Positions 34,801-42,735 are shown, counted from the stretch's first letter. The stretch: 52,522 bases of DNA from Bacteroidaceae bacterium (GCA_017379075.1 JAFNXL010000019.1:1-52522), one strand, 5' to 3'. The notes: generated by a model from the letters alone, not told the origin. Numbers and translations: made by a program.

Positions 34801-35820
34801 TATGCCAATGGGGCAGGTGTGGATTGGCAGAAAGAAATAGCCGATTATGCAGCCTATCTGAAAGGCAAAGGAACGGTTACTCCAGTGGTGCCAGAGAAAC
34901 GAGCGGAAACGAAGCCAAAGGACGTAACGGCGAAAGATTGGCCGTTTGATGCAGCAACCGCGAGTGACTTGTTGGCAAAAGAGGACCAGACTCGTAAGGA
35001 AGTGGAAATAGCACCGGGCATAAAGGTGAATTTTGTACGAATCCCTGCAGGGCGGTTTGTGATGGGCAGTTACAGCGGAGAGCCGGATGCTTATCCCACA
35101 GCCAGGGTGAAAATCAAGCATGGATTTTGGATGGCAGAGTTGGAAACGACCAATGAGCAGTTCAATGTAATCTTCCCGGAACATGACAGCCGTCATATGG
35201 ACCAGCAATGGAAAGACCATGTAGTGCCCGGTTATCCGGCCAACAAACCAGACCAGCCGGTTATCCGTGTAAGCTATAACCAGGCGATGGAATATTGTAA
35301 ACAGCTGAGTGCAAAGACGGGGCTGAACATCACGCTCCCAACGGAGGCACAGTGGGAATGGGCGTGTCGTGCGGGAAGTGCCGAAGACTTCTGGTATGGC
35401 GATATGCATGCCGATTTCGGCAAAAAGGAAAACTTGGCGGATAAAACCACGTTACAGTTTGCAGTTATTGGCATAGATCCGCAACCGATGGACAAATCCA
35501 ATTATTGGTATAAGTATTATACATATCTGCCCAAGGAAGAAAGTGTCGATGACGGAAGTCTGGTTCAAGTGGGCGGTAAAGTATATGAGCCAAACCCATT
35601 CGGCTTGTATAACATGCATGGCAATGTGGCAGAGTGGACACGTTCTGATTATCTCCCTTATGTATATAAGGAAAGGAAGAAGAGCAAATCAGAATATAAG
35701 GTTGTGCGCGGAGGTTCATTCATAGACCGTCCCAAATACGCAACTGCGCATACCCGTAAATTCTATTATCCTTACCAGCCTGTATTTAATGTGGGTTTCC
35801 GTATGATTATTGAAGACTGA
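31831..35820 (+). CDS. NPCBM / HzsA-like dihaem / SUMF1 fusion protein, secreted
   Basis: 1329 aa (two Met codons at 31831/31834). Signal peptide MMNTFRFLAIIVMFFPLVVLA. Order: NPCBM-type carbohydrate-binding part (~95-175, GVFGNPLVIGGKKYDHGIFC), helical linker, TolB/WD-like propeller (~395-640), then the domain typical of hydrazine-synthase-alpha-like proteins with two haem c motifs, CIGCH (820-824) and CIACH (870-874), and from ~1068 a formylglycine-generating-enzyme-like SUMF1 domain (RIPAGRFVMGSYSG ... NPFGLYNMHGNVAEWT ... VVRGGSFIDRP). Followed by a CcsBA gene and a second CxxCH protein: the cluster makes and matures c-type cytochromes. Redox reaction unknown; the HzsA likeness is structural and does not imply anammox. 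Confidence 0.88.
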   Translation: MMNTFRFLAIIVMFFPLVVLAQKEKTWIEASVEAKLNLRANFAKAGVPISSPVMRSHEKAVPMSANIKGWDQLVLTASGTSDGTAQDWSAFVNARLIKEDGSVVWLDELEPAYQKTGYDKVYKNIGVFGNPLVIGGKKYDHGIFCHADALVIYNLDKKFVRFETEVGIVDKLTQGSVSFGILNNYPQQAAKELFRQYPHEIGVLATDADGLESWMVAQGEEAETQMIASILSQLKDASHYKKELENLSGATAEERLRNAIRLYATVRTVLDIQKDLEWLNIEAIKLAFADMKKQPGYDVAKYEPLFNELLQLSQKGFDGMYLGDEKAIENAQKALANKRAILLGNTLLDADRVVAARYKLGAAARSAMSPSLGTQSNNWSNQTSAPRSGFQADIVELTNLRGDVCVRSVHAPANGSPVSDLKLHWDGDRVMFTQTEENKHWNVFEVKLDGTGLRPMVECPEPDIEFYDGTYLPDGRVIAVSNIGYQGVPCVSGSDVVGNMTLYDPKDKRLRRLTFDQDANWNPTIAHSGKVMYTRWEYTDLTHYYTRLVMTMNPDGTEQKALYGSGSMFPNSTFDIQPLPGHSSAFVGIISGHHGVARSGRLILFDPSKHRKGAAGMIQEIPHRNRPVVELVKDELVNGVWPQFVKPSPLSDKYFLVSAKLAPDDLWGLYLVDVYDNVTCLMKAEGEGFISPIVVRKTKTPPSIPDRVKLDEKEATFFIQDIYEGEGLKGIPRGTVKALRLHAYEYAYLRTTSDHNWHGIQSGWDIKRILGTVPVEEDGSVMFKAPANTPISIQPLDKDGVAVQWMRSWVTGQPGELVSCIGCHENQNQVVIPKRVIASQKAPASLTLPEGGVRSFTFDLEVQPILDRACIACHNGEGKAFDLRGGKKDKQGYGTSYLNIHPYVHRQGGEGDMKVLYPYEYHPNTSELVRLLKKGHYNVKLTDEEWKKLYNWIDYNAPDKGYFNANAVGKDVLPYQGFDQIKRRKELTDKYANGAGVDWQKEIADYAAYLKGKGTVTPVVPEKRAETKPKDVTAKDWPFDAATASDLLAKEDQTRKEVEIAPGIKVNFVRIPAGRFVMGSYSGEPDAYPTARVKIKHGFWMAELETTNEQFNVIFPEHDSRHMDQQWKDHVVPGYPANKPDQPVIRVSYNQAMEYCKQLSAKTGLNITLPTEAQWEWACRAGSAEDFWYGDMHADFGKKENLADKTTLQFAVIGIDPQPMDKSNYWYKYYTYLPKEESVDDGSLVQVGGKVYEPNPFGLYNMHGNVAEWTRSDYLPYVYKERKKSKSEYKVVRGGSFIDRPKYATAHTRKFYYPYQPVFNVGFRMIIED

Positions 35821-35878
35821 TTTAAGTGCGCAGAAGTGGATGACTCCTCAATCAGTGTACTCTTTATGATTTTTTTGA

Positions 35879-36952
35879 ATGGAAAGTAGATTCGTAAAAA
35901 CTCTCTCTTCATCAGTGACAACGATAGTGCTGTTGCTCCTTTATGCATTAGGACTGTCCGTTGCCACTTTTGTTGAGAAATATCAGGGAACAGCCGTAGC
36001 CCAATCCCTTTTTTACCATTCTGCTTTGTTTATCTTCCTACAGACGTTGTTGGTTGTAAACTTTTTGGCAGTGGCCCTGCGCCACCAATGGTTACGGAAA
36101 GGAAGGTGGGGATTCATGCTTACCCATTTTGCGCTTATCCTCATCTTGACAGGAGCCTTTACCACATTTCTTTTCTCACAGGACGGCACGATGCATTTGC
36201 GTGAAGGTGAGACAAGTAACCAGATTTTTGTCCGGACAGAAAGAGGAAAAAACGTCCATACGTTGCCTTTTTCCATGGAATTAAAGAATTTTACTCTGAC
36301 CCGCTATCCGGGTTCTTCCAGTCCGTCCTCTTTTGAAAGCGAAGTGGTTGTGCATGTGGATGGGGAAGAGTGCGCGGAGCGTATATACATGAATAATGTG
36401 CTGGATGTCAAGGGTTACCGTTTCTTTCAGGCTTCTTATGATTCGGATGAATGCGGAACGGTTTTTACAGTCAGCTCGGATGTAGTAGGACGACGTATCA
36501 CTTATGCCGGTTACGCTTTGTTGCTGCTTGGTTTTGTCCTCTGTTTGTTCGGTAGGGATTCCCGCTTCATGCGCTTGAAATCCCGCCTTCGGGAGTTGCG
36601 GAATACGGCAAAGGCCATTTGTGTACTGTGGGCTGTGGTGGGCAACCCATTCTCTGTTGTTGCCAAAGCAGATGCCTCCAATCCGATTCAAATTGTTCTG
36701 AAATGCAAGGTAAGCAGCGAACACGCGGAAAAGTTCGGGGCATTGCCCGTCCAGTCGGGCAGCGGGCGTATGATGCCGGTCAATACGTTTTCTTCGGAAA
36801 TTCTCCGCAAACTGCACAAGGAGGATAAGTTTGGTGCGCTCGGTCCCGACCAGTTCTTGATAAGTCTGTTGGCCATGCCCGAGGTGTGGATGCGTGTGCC
36901 GCTGATAGCCTTTTCCAATGCCGAATTGGCGCATTGCTATGGCCTGACGTAA
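35879..36952 (+). CDS. Cytochrome c biogenesis CcsBA, ResB/CcsB half, ends at an in-frame TAA
   Basis: 357 aa. Three membrane segments near the N-terminus (TIVLLLLYALGLSVATFVE, LFIFLQTLLVVNFLAVAL, GFMLTHFALILILTGAF), a periplasmic beta part and a fourth segment (AGYALLLLGFVLCLFG): the ResB/Ccs1 plan that holds apocytochrome for haem ligation. It stops inside a conserved stretch (MPEVWMRVPLIAFSNAELAH, CYGLT). The same frame goes on after the TAA as GACAYIEAFDGDGNYKLQAK into the CcsA part, so this is the front part of one CcsBA gene cut by a nonsense codon (36950-36952). Either a pseudogene, a sequence error or readthrough. Confidence 0.88.
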   Translation: MESRFVKTLSSSVTTIVLLLLYALGLSVATFVEKYQGTAVAQSLFYHSALFIFLQTLLVVNFLAVALRHQWLRKGRWGFMLTHFALILILTGAFTTFLFSQDGTMHLREGETSNQIFVRTERGKNVHTLPFSMELKNFTLTRYPGSSSPSSFESEVVVHVDGEECAERIYMNNVLDVKGYRFFQASYDSDECGTVFTVSSDVVGRRITYAGYALLLLGFVLCLFGRDSRFMRLKSRLRELRNTAKAICVLWAVVGNPFSVVAKADASNPIQIVLKCKVSSEHAEKFGALPVQSGSGRMMPVNTFSSEILRKLHKEDKFGALGPDQFLISLLAMPEVWMRVPLIAFSNAELAHCYGLT

Positions 36953-37000
36953 GGAGCGTGTGCCTATATCGAGGCTTTTGATGGAGACGGCAATTATAAA

Positions 37001-38365
37001 TTGCAAGCAAAGCTTGCAGAGGCGTATGGTAGGGAACTGGCATTGCGTACCCGTTTTGACAAGGACCTTATAAAATTGGATGAGCAGATAAACCTTTTCA
37101 GTCGCTTGGTTCGTTGCCAAGGGCTAAACCTATTCCCAAGGGAGGGCGACCCAGATTTGAAATGGTATGCTCCGGGCGACGACCTTTCTGTGTTTTCTGG
37201 AAAAGATTCCATGTTTGTATCCCGCATCATGGACTGGTATTTGTCAGAGGTTCAGGAAGCGTTGGAAAGCGGGGACTGGACAAAGGCCGACGAGATTGTG
37301 GGTATGATTCAGACTTACCAACAGGCAAAGGGTGGGGGAGTGGATATCTCTTTGCAGCGGATACAGACGGAGTTGAAATATAACAGATTGCAGATTTTCC
37401 GCTGTTGCAAAATAGGTTATCTGGCGTTGGGCGGTCTGCTGTTGCTTTTCTCTTTTGTCCTGCTTTTCCGTCAGAACCTTTGGCTCAAAATAGCCGTTGG
37501 GATATTGGGCGTAGGGATTTTGATTGTGTTCCATTTCCACATGTCTGGAATGGCGATGCGCTGGTATATCGGGGGGTATGCGCCCTGGAGCAATTCCTAT
37601 GAGACCATGGTCTATGTCTCCTGGGCTACCGTTTGTGGCGGACTGTTGTTTGCACGGCGCAGTGTTGTTACGTTTGCTTTGGCCACGTTGTTGGGGGGCA
37701 TTGTCCTGTTTGTTTCAGGTTTGAACTGGATGGATCCGCAGATAACGCCCCTTGTACCCGTGCTGAAGTCGCCTTGGCTGATGTTTCATGTGGCGGTCAT
37801 TGTGGCGGCTTACGGATTCTTTGGTATTGGCTGTCTGCTGGGACTTACCAATTTGTCGCTGATGGCTGTGTCGGGCCGGAAGAATGTAAAAGTGCTGAAA
37901 GTGCGAATAGCAGAATTGAGTATTTTAAATGAAATGACGTTGTGGTTGGGACTGGCCTTCATGACCGTAGGCACTTTTCTTGGGGCTATATGGGCCAACG
38001 AGTCGTGGGGCAGATATTGGGGGTGGGATCCCAAGGAAACCTGGGCGCTCATTACCGTTGTGTGCTATGCGGTGGTTACGCATCTGCATCTGTTCAGACG
38101 GTGGAACAACCCCTGGCTGTTCAATCTCTCATCCGTTTTGGCGTTTGCTTCGGTGTTGATGACCTTCTTTGGTGTGAATTATTTTCTGAGCGGTATGCAT
38201 TCTTATGGACAGCACGATGATGTGCGGGGAATATCCGTGTACCTTTATGGCGCATTGGCCGTTGTTTTGGTCTTGGCTGTTTTCTCACGCATAAAATGGA
38301 AGACGGTTTTGTGCAAGGAAACGATACAGCAGCGGGCGGTTGATTATGATAAGAAAACAGAGTGA
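37001..38365 (+). CDS. Cytochrome c biogenesis CcsBA, CcsA half (same frame after the TAA)
   Basis: 454 codons in the frame of the gene before it; frame open from 36953. The first possible start is a TTG at 37001 with no good ribosome site. Cytoplasmic linker FDKDLIKLDEQINLFSRLV, then the CcsA core with about eight membrane segments, the haem-handling WWD motif at W-G-RYWGWDPKETWAL (38007-38045) and His-containing loops (FHFHMSGMAMRW, MFHVAVIVAAYG, HLHLFR, GMHSYGQHD). Role: exports haem and attaches it to CxxCH. Neighbours on both sides encode CxxCH proteins, the likely clients. The next gene starts 6 nt after its stop. Confidence 0.88.
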   Translation: MQAKLAEAYGRELALRTRFDKDLIKLDEQINLFSRLVRCQGLNLFPREGDPDLKWYAPGDDLSVFSGKDSMFVSRIMDWYLSEVQEALESGDWTKADEIVGMIQTYQQAKGGGVDISLQRIQTELKYNRLQIFRCCKIGYLALGGLLLLFSFVLLFRQNLWLKIAVGILGVGILIVFHFHMSGMAMRWYIGGYAPWSNSYETMVYVSWATVCGGLLFARRSVVTFALATLLGGIVLFVSGLNWMDPQITPLVPVLKSPWLMFHVAVIVAAYGFFGIGCLLGLTNLSLMAVSGRKNVKVLKVRIAELSILNEMTLWLGLAFMTVGTFLGAIWANESWGRYWGWDPKETWALITVVCYAVVTHLHLFRRWNNPWLFNLSSVLAFASVLMTFFGVNYFLSGMHSYGQHDDVRGISVYLYGALAVVLVLAVFSRIKWKTVLCKETIQQRAVDYDKKTE

Positions 38366-38371
38366 AAAAAT

Positions 38372-40147
38372 ATGATTGGCATGAACATAAAGAGAAGCTT
38401 GTTGAGATGGGTTTTGTCCCTTATCTTAGGAATAAGTAGTGCATTCGCTGGAAATCCACCGTTCTTCCCCACAGATTTGGCTTTGGGGGCAGGGGGTGAA
38501 CTGATTATGACGCAGAAAGGGCCAAAGCGATTGGATGTCTTTGCGGCAGACGGCCGTACTCTTTTGCACTCTTATCCGACAGACGGAACGCCTACAGGTC
38601 TTTTGGCCGATGGCGACAAGGCGTTTGTTACAACCTTTGATGCTGTGGGCCGCCTGAACCGGATTTCTTTGCGGAATGGGCAGGCCGAGGCAACGGTGGT
38701 GACGGGTTCTGGTGCATGCGCCCCTCTGTATAGTCCAGACAAAGCGCACATCTACGTGTGTAATCAATTTCAGAATACGGTCTCGGAGATAGACCCCACT
38801 ACCATGCAGGTGGTGCGCACGGCCAGGGTCTTGCGCGAACCGCGGTCGGCCGTCTTCAGCAAGGACGGCAAGTTTCTGTTCGTTGCCAATTTCCTTCCCG
38901 ACCGCCGTGCCGATGCGGATTATGTGGCAGCCAGTGTGTCTGTCATAGAGATGAAAGGCTTTAACAAGATTAGGGATATACGGCTGGCCAACGGCAGCAA
39001 TGCCGTGCGAGGCATTTGCATCACGCCCGACGGTAAGTACCTCTACGCGTCTCATAATCTGGGACGTTATGCCGTACCCACCTCACAGCTGCACCAGGGA
39101 TGGATGAACACCAGCGCCTTCAGCGTGATTGACGTGGAAAAGCAGACTTTGCTGGGGACAGTTGTCGTTGACGAACCCGAAAGGGGCGCTGCCGGCATCT
39201 GGGGTATCGCCTGCAACCAGGAAAAACTCTATATCTCGCATTCGGGAACGCATGACGTCAGCGTGATTGACCACAAGCCCATGCTGCAAAAGCTGCTGGA
39301 CTATCCCGACAAGGCGGCTCTGGAATACGACCTTAACTTCCTTTACGGACTGCGCCGGCGTGTTCCTTTGCAGGGTAACGGCCCCCGAAAGATGGTGCTT
39401 GCTTCCGGCAAGCTTTATGTGCCCACCTATTTTGCCGATGTGCTGAACATTCTGGATGTGGAGACGGATGAACTTACGGCAGTTGAACTGAATCCTGGAC
39501 GCGAAGAAACGGATGTACACAAAGGTGAGCGTTATTTCAACGACGCCTCCCATTGTTTCCAGAACTGGCAGAGTTGCAACGGATGCCATCCTGGAGGGGC
39601 GCGCACGGACGGCATGAACTGGGATCTTATGAACGATGGGGTGGGGAATCCCAAGAACTGCAAGAGTCTGTTGTACAGCCATCCCACTCCACCCAGTATG
39701 ATATCCGGTATACGAGAGACCGCCGAATGGGCTGTGCGGGCAGGGTTCCGTTTTATTCAGTTCTTCGATGTGTCAGAAGAGGATGCCGCCTGCGTAGATG
39801 CCTATCTGAAGTCGCTCCAGGCCGTGCCCAGCCCTTATCTGGTCAATGGGGAACTGTCTGCCAAGGCTCGCGAGGGGAAGAAGGTATTTGAGAAGTTGAA
39901 ATGCGGCGATTGCCACAGTGGAACTTACTATACCGACCGTAAGATGCACCGCATAGGAGAGGACGTAGAATTTGAGAAAGGGTGGGACACCCCCACGCTG
40001 CGCGAGGTATGGCGCACAGCTCCCTATCTGTTTGACGGTCGTGCCGCAACCATGCAAGAGGTGTTCAGCATCCACCGCCACGGCATAGACCGCAAAGTGT
40101 CCCGCAAAGAGATTGAGGCGCTCACAGAATTCGTCAATTCGCTGTAG
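38372..40147 (+). CDS. Secreted beta-propeller / MauG-like dihaem cytochrome protein
   Basis: 591 aa from 38372 (a second ATG at 38381 gives 588). Signal peptide ...LLRWVLSLILGISSAFA. Residues ~30-370 are a YncE/NHL-type propeller with YVCNQFQNTVSEIDP, FVANFLPDRR and ISHSGTHDVSVID. The C-terminal ~200 residues resemble di-haem cytochrome c peroxidase/MauG proteins, with CNGCH (402-406) and CGDCH (511-515) and a final ALTEFVNSL helix. It is the last gene of the cytochrome cluster, directly behind the CcsA half. Reaction unknown; the propeller may bind a partner or a small molecule. Confidence 0.88.
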   Translation: MIGMNIKRSLLRWVLSLILGISSAFAGNPPFFPTDLALGAGGELIMTQKGPKRLDVFAADGRTLLHSYPTDGTPTGLLADGDKAFVTTFDAVGRLNRISLRNGQAEATVVTGSGACAPLYSPDKAHIYVCNQFQNTVSEIDPTTMQVVRTARVLREPRSAVFSKDGKFLFVANFLPDRRADADYVAASVSVIEMKGFNKIRDIRLANGSNAVRGICITPDGKYLYASHNLGRYAVPTSQLHQGWMNTSAFSVIDVEKQTLLGTVVVDEPERGAAGIWGIACNQEKLYISHSGTHDVSVIDHKPMLQKLLDYPDKAALEYDLNFLYGLRRRVPLQGNGPRKMVLASGKLYVPTYFADVLNILDVETDELTAVELNPGREETDVHKGERYFNDASHCFQNWQSCNGCHPGGARTDGMNWDLMNDGVGNPKNCKSLLYSHPTPPSMISGIRETAEWAVRAGFRFIQFFDVSEEDAACVDAYLKSLQAVPSPYLVNGELSAKAREGKKVFEKLKCGDCHSGTYYTDRKMHRIGEDVEFEKGWDTPTLREVWRTAPYLFDGRAATMQEVFSIHRHGIDRKVSRKEIEALTEFVNSL

Positions 40148-40168
40148 GGGCAAAAAATAGAAGAAATA

Positions 40169-40216
40169 ACCTGTTGGCGAAATTAATATAATGCGTACTT
40201 GATTCCGCCAACAGGT
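40169..40216. terminator. Hairpin between convergent genes, 11-bp perfect stem
   Basis: ACCTGTTGGCG (40169-40179) and CGCCAACAGGT (40206-40216), 26-nt loop. Lies between the converging cytochrome gene and the AAA ATPase gene; probably stops both. Confidence 0.7.
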
Positions 40217-40228
40217 GTATATAGTATT

Positions 40229-41362
40229 TTATTTCGCAAAATACTCAGCCTTTAACCAGTAGGCATAAATTGGATCCTGGAATGAGATTTCTCCAGCCTT
40301 ATTATCCAAAATATCATTCTTGATAAGTGCTGCCTTCGAGCGTGCTATTGAGGTCGTAGATGATATTTTATAGCGGTGCATCACATCGGTAGAACTGATC
40401 GCCTTTTCGCCGGCAATATGAGCTTTAAGGTAGTTCAACTGCTGTGTGGTCAATGTCTCGGTAATCGTTACAAACAACAAACTCAACTGCTCTACAAGTG
40501 CAGCGTGTGCTTCGCGCACTATTTCAACTGTACAGATATCCTTTGTTCTTAACCATGATTGTTGTGCGAGTTGCTGTGCATAGTAAGGATGATTGTCAAC
40601 AAGGTTTACAATTAAGTTTGCAGCATCCTCATTAATTGTCTTACCTGTATCCGAGAATCGACTATTAAAGAAATCCACGAGGTAAGGCGTATCAATCTTA
40701 TTGAGGAACATCAGATTGCCGAACTTGTAAAATGGTTTAGACGAGTTGGTAAATACCTCCATCATCATATGTCGTTTGCTGCCATACAAGCAGTAAGCAA
40801 CACTCTGATGCTGCTGCCAATGAGAACGTAGCTTCTTCTGGAAATAGTCTGGATCGGTAAACTCTGCTATATTTTGGAACTCATCAACGCAAATCACTAT
40901 TTTGAGACCCTTCTTCTGTGCGATTTTCTCGGCAAGGTCAAGCACCTCATCGGGGTTCTGTTTTACAGTTTCCCAATCAAAGTCAATTGAGATTTCATTG
41001 GTGGGGTCACTGCCAATCGAAATTTTTGGCACAAGATGCGAAAAGAAACTCTTTGCACTCTCTACCGCCTCTTCCCACTTAGATGATGTTGCGGCAATAA
41101 CCTTCTGCGCAAGCAACGAATAGAAATGTTCCTCATTGCGTACGTTGAATAAGTCAATATGACAAATGCGCAACTTGCAGTCCTGCTCCATAGCCAACTT
41201 CGCGGCCTTGTTGACAAGCGAACTTTTCCCCCAGCGACGAGGAGAGATGATAATTGTATTTATTAGTGATGTGAAGTTCTGAACCAAGTTAGCCGTTTCC
41301 AGTTCTCGGTCTGTAAAATTCTTCTCTGTTGCAATCTTACCAAAGATAAAAGGAGTCTCCAT
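40229..41362 (-). CDS. AAA ATPase of the archaeal-type ATP-binding family
   Basis: 377 aa from the ATG at 41362 (METPFIFGKIATEKNFTDRE); the longer frame to 41401 overlaps the promoter. Walker A IIISPRRWGKSSLVNK, Walker B KIVICVDEFQNIAEF, sensor-like HQSVAYCLYGSKRHMM, then the STAND-type helical part (FFNSRFSDTGKTINEDAANL) and a C-terminal winged helix (HIAGEKAISSTDVMHRYKIS). Such proteins often carry a C-terminal nuclease-like domain; it is absent here (chain ends YWLKAEYFAK). Signalling or defence ATPase; target unknown. It has its own canonical promoter and operator-like dyad. Confidence 0.9.
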   Translation of the reverse strand: METPFIFGKIATEKNFTDRELETANLVQNFTSLINTIIISPRRWGKSSLVNKAAKLAMEQDCKLRICHIDLFNVRNEEHFYSLLAQKVIAATSSKWEEAVESAKSFFSHLVPKISIGSDPTNEISIDFDWETVKQNPDEVLDLAEKIAQKKGLKIVICVDEFQNIAEFTDPDYFQKKLRSHWQQHQSVAYCLYGSKRHMMMEVFTNSSKPFYKFGNLMFLNKIDTPYLVDFFNSRFSDTGKTINEDAANLIVNLVDNHPYYAQQLAQQSWLRTKDICTVEIVREAHAALVEQLSLLFVTITETLTTQQLNYLKAHIAGEKAISSTDVMHRYKISSTTSIARSKAALIKNDILDNKAGEISFQDPIYAYWLKAEYFAK

Positions 41363-41387
41363 AATCCATATTTTTATTATTCTACCG

Positions 41388-41419
41388 CAAATATAGTACA
41401 AAATGTGTAACTACGCAAA
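41388..41419 (-). promoter_or_regulatory. Canonical promoter of the AAA ATPase gene
   Basis: On the minus strand TTTG (41419-41416), 20-nt spacer, TATATTTG (41395-41388); ATG at 41362. Confidence 0.75.
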
Positions 41420-41427
41420 TTGTTACA
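41406..41427. promoter_or_regulatory. TGTAAC-N10-GTTACA dyad over the -33 box
   Basis: TGTAAC (41406-41411) and GTTACA (41422-41427) are inverted copies and enclose the -33 TTTG of the ATPase promoter. A second, wider pair occurs at 41451-41456 and 41475-41479. Looks like an operator for autoregulation or a local repressor. Confidence 0.45.
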
Positions 41428-41527
41428 ACAAAAAATGTATATACAATTTATGTAACATTGAAATCACGCTTATTGTTACTAACATCTGATAAATGTGAAC
41501 AAACTATATGGATTGAAAATACCACCC

Positions 41528-41605
41528 TTAAGCAAATCACAATAAGGATTATTCCGTTGTGAAAAATCCGAGTAAGCCCATCGTCCTCAACGGAGGGCAT
41601 TTTTA
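41528..41605 (+). ncRNA. Second tracrRNA-like sequence (orphan copy)
   Basis: Reads like the tracrRNA beside cas9 (47548-47457 minus): TTAAGCAAATCACAATAAGG, then ATTATTCCGTTGTGAAAA, GTAAGCCCATCG, CCTCAACGG, GGGCATTTTT. The anti-repeat core TTAAGCAAATCACAA is intact, but the upstream part of the anti-repeat (GAATT) is missing. The terminal GCCC/GGGC stem and T-run are kept. I found no TAnnTTTG box at the right place, so expression is uncertain. It lies between the AAA ATPase and the glycerophosphodiesterase genes. Confidence 0.7.
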
Positions 41606-41663
41606 TCGGAAGCCAATAATATGATATGGCGTCTTTTCCGCCATTGATTTGTGGTCATAATAA

Positions 41664-41689
41664 AACCGGAGGCGTGAAAGCCCCCGGTT
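41664..41689. repeat. Dispersed hairpin module AACCGG...CCGGTT
   Basis: AACCGG (41664-41669) and CCGGTT (41684-41689) with inner GGC/GCC pairing. Nearly the same module, ACCGGAGGCTTAAAAGCCCC, appears at about 47162, within REP-like copy 2. It lies 3' of the glycerophosphodiesterase gene and could end its transcript. Confidence 0.55.
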
Positions 41690-41753
41690 ATTTCAATTCT
41701 CGTATTCCTGACGGTAGTTCGTTCAACGTTTATCGTTCAACATTCCACGCAAA

Positions 41754-42650
41754 TTACTTTCTGCGCTTCTTGTCGTCCAGATAATCAAGCAGTTCTTCGG
41801 GTCTGTCTGTTTGGATCAGGGTGGCGCCGCGGTCCAGAATCCATCCCCATGCTTCGTCCTCTTGATCCATTTCCACTGCACGGTCGTCGTCGTGTCCGTC
41901 GTTCAGCGAGGGCCACAAAGAGTTAATCCAGATCTTGGAGTCGCTTTGCTTAATCTTCTTGAGCAGACGCTCCACTTCCGCATCGTATTTTCCGATACAA
42001 CACTCAATGGCCACGGGCTTGGCGGCCAGCCATCCGTCCAGCAGTTCTTCTGCATTCTTGTTGTTCAGGTTCACAATAGGCATGTAGATAACCTCGTCCA
42101 GCACCTTGCCGTTCTGTGCCTTCACCTTGTCATAGCTGTGACCGCCCTTAATTACAACCTGGTCCAGTGTGCCGGTCTTCGCCAGCAGACTGTACATCTG
42201 TTGAAAGTAGTCATAGCCCTTGTCAATGTTGATGAGCACCTTGCCCTTGCACAGGTTCAGCACCTCTTCCAGGGTGGGCACTTCGTGGCGGGTTACCACT
42301 CCATGTCCGGCTCTCAGACGCAGTTTCTTCACCTCCTCCAGTGTCAGGTCCGATACCTTTCCCTTACCGTTGGTGGTACGGTCCACAGTGGCGTCGTGAA
42401 TGATCACCAGTTCGTTGTCCTTGGTCTTCCGCACATCAATCTCAATCATGTCCACGCCCATCTCAATGCAGCTCTTGAATGCCTGAATGGAGTTTTCGGG
42501 CGAGTTGCGCCAGTCGCCGCGGTGTGCCACCACGGTTACATACTTTGATTTGTTGTCAAATAATTTATCTCTGAAACGTGTAACGGGCTCTTTTGCCCAT
42601 GCCTGTGCCATGCTGAGCATCACCAGGGCCAGAATGATAATCCTTTTCAT
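41754..42650 (-). CDS. Glycerophosphodiester phosphodiesterase, secreted
   Basis: 298 aa. Signal peptide MKRIIILALVMLSMAQAWA. GDPD TIM barrel: VTVVAHRGDWRNSPENSIQA (catalytic His and Arg-Gly), MGVDMIEIDVRKTKDNELVI, IHDATVDRTTNGKGKVSDLT with the Glu/Asp metal ligands and second catalytic His, ending GATLIQTDRPEELLDYL. It hydrolyses deacylated phospholipids (glycerophosphocholine, -ethanolamine and others) in the periplasm to glycerol-3-phosphate plus alcohol. Stand-alone gene; the DUF4251 gene starts divergently 112 nt away. Confidence 0.95.
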   Translation of the reverse strand: MKRIIILALVMLSMAQAWAKEPVTRFRDKLFDNKSKYVTVVAHRGDWRNSPENSIQAFKSCIEMGVDMIEIDVRKTKDNELVIIHDATVDRTTNGKGKVSDLTLEEVKKLRLRAGHGVVTRHEVPTLEEVLNLCKGKVLINIDKGYDYFQQMYSLLAKTGTLDQVVIKGGHSYDKVKAQNGKVLDEVIYMPIVNLNNKNAEELLDGWLAAKPVAIECCIGKYDAEVERLLKKIKQSDSKIWINSLWPSLNDGHDDDRAVEMDQEDEAWGWILDRGATLIQTDRPEELLDYLDDKKRRK

Positions 42651-42735
42651 CGTATTTGTGTTTTATAATTGAGCAATTTGCAAGCAAATTTACAATATTT
42701 TTTTCTCTCTGTGCCACTTTACGCAAAAAAAATGC

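Noticed and set aside
31831-35820. True hydrazine synthase (anammox)
   Set aside because: Only the domain type is shared; the organism and neighbours (CcsBA, MauG-like) do not fit anammox metabolism.
36950-36952. Recoded stop (selenocysteine-like) in CcsBA
   Set aside because: The codon is TAA, not TGA, and no stem-loop for recoding follows directly; nonsense mutation or error is simpler.
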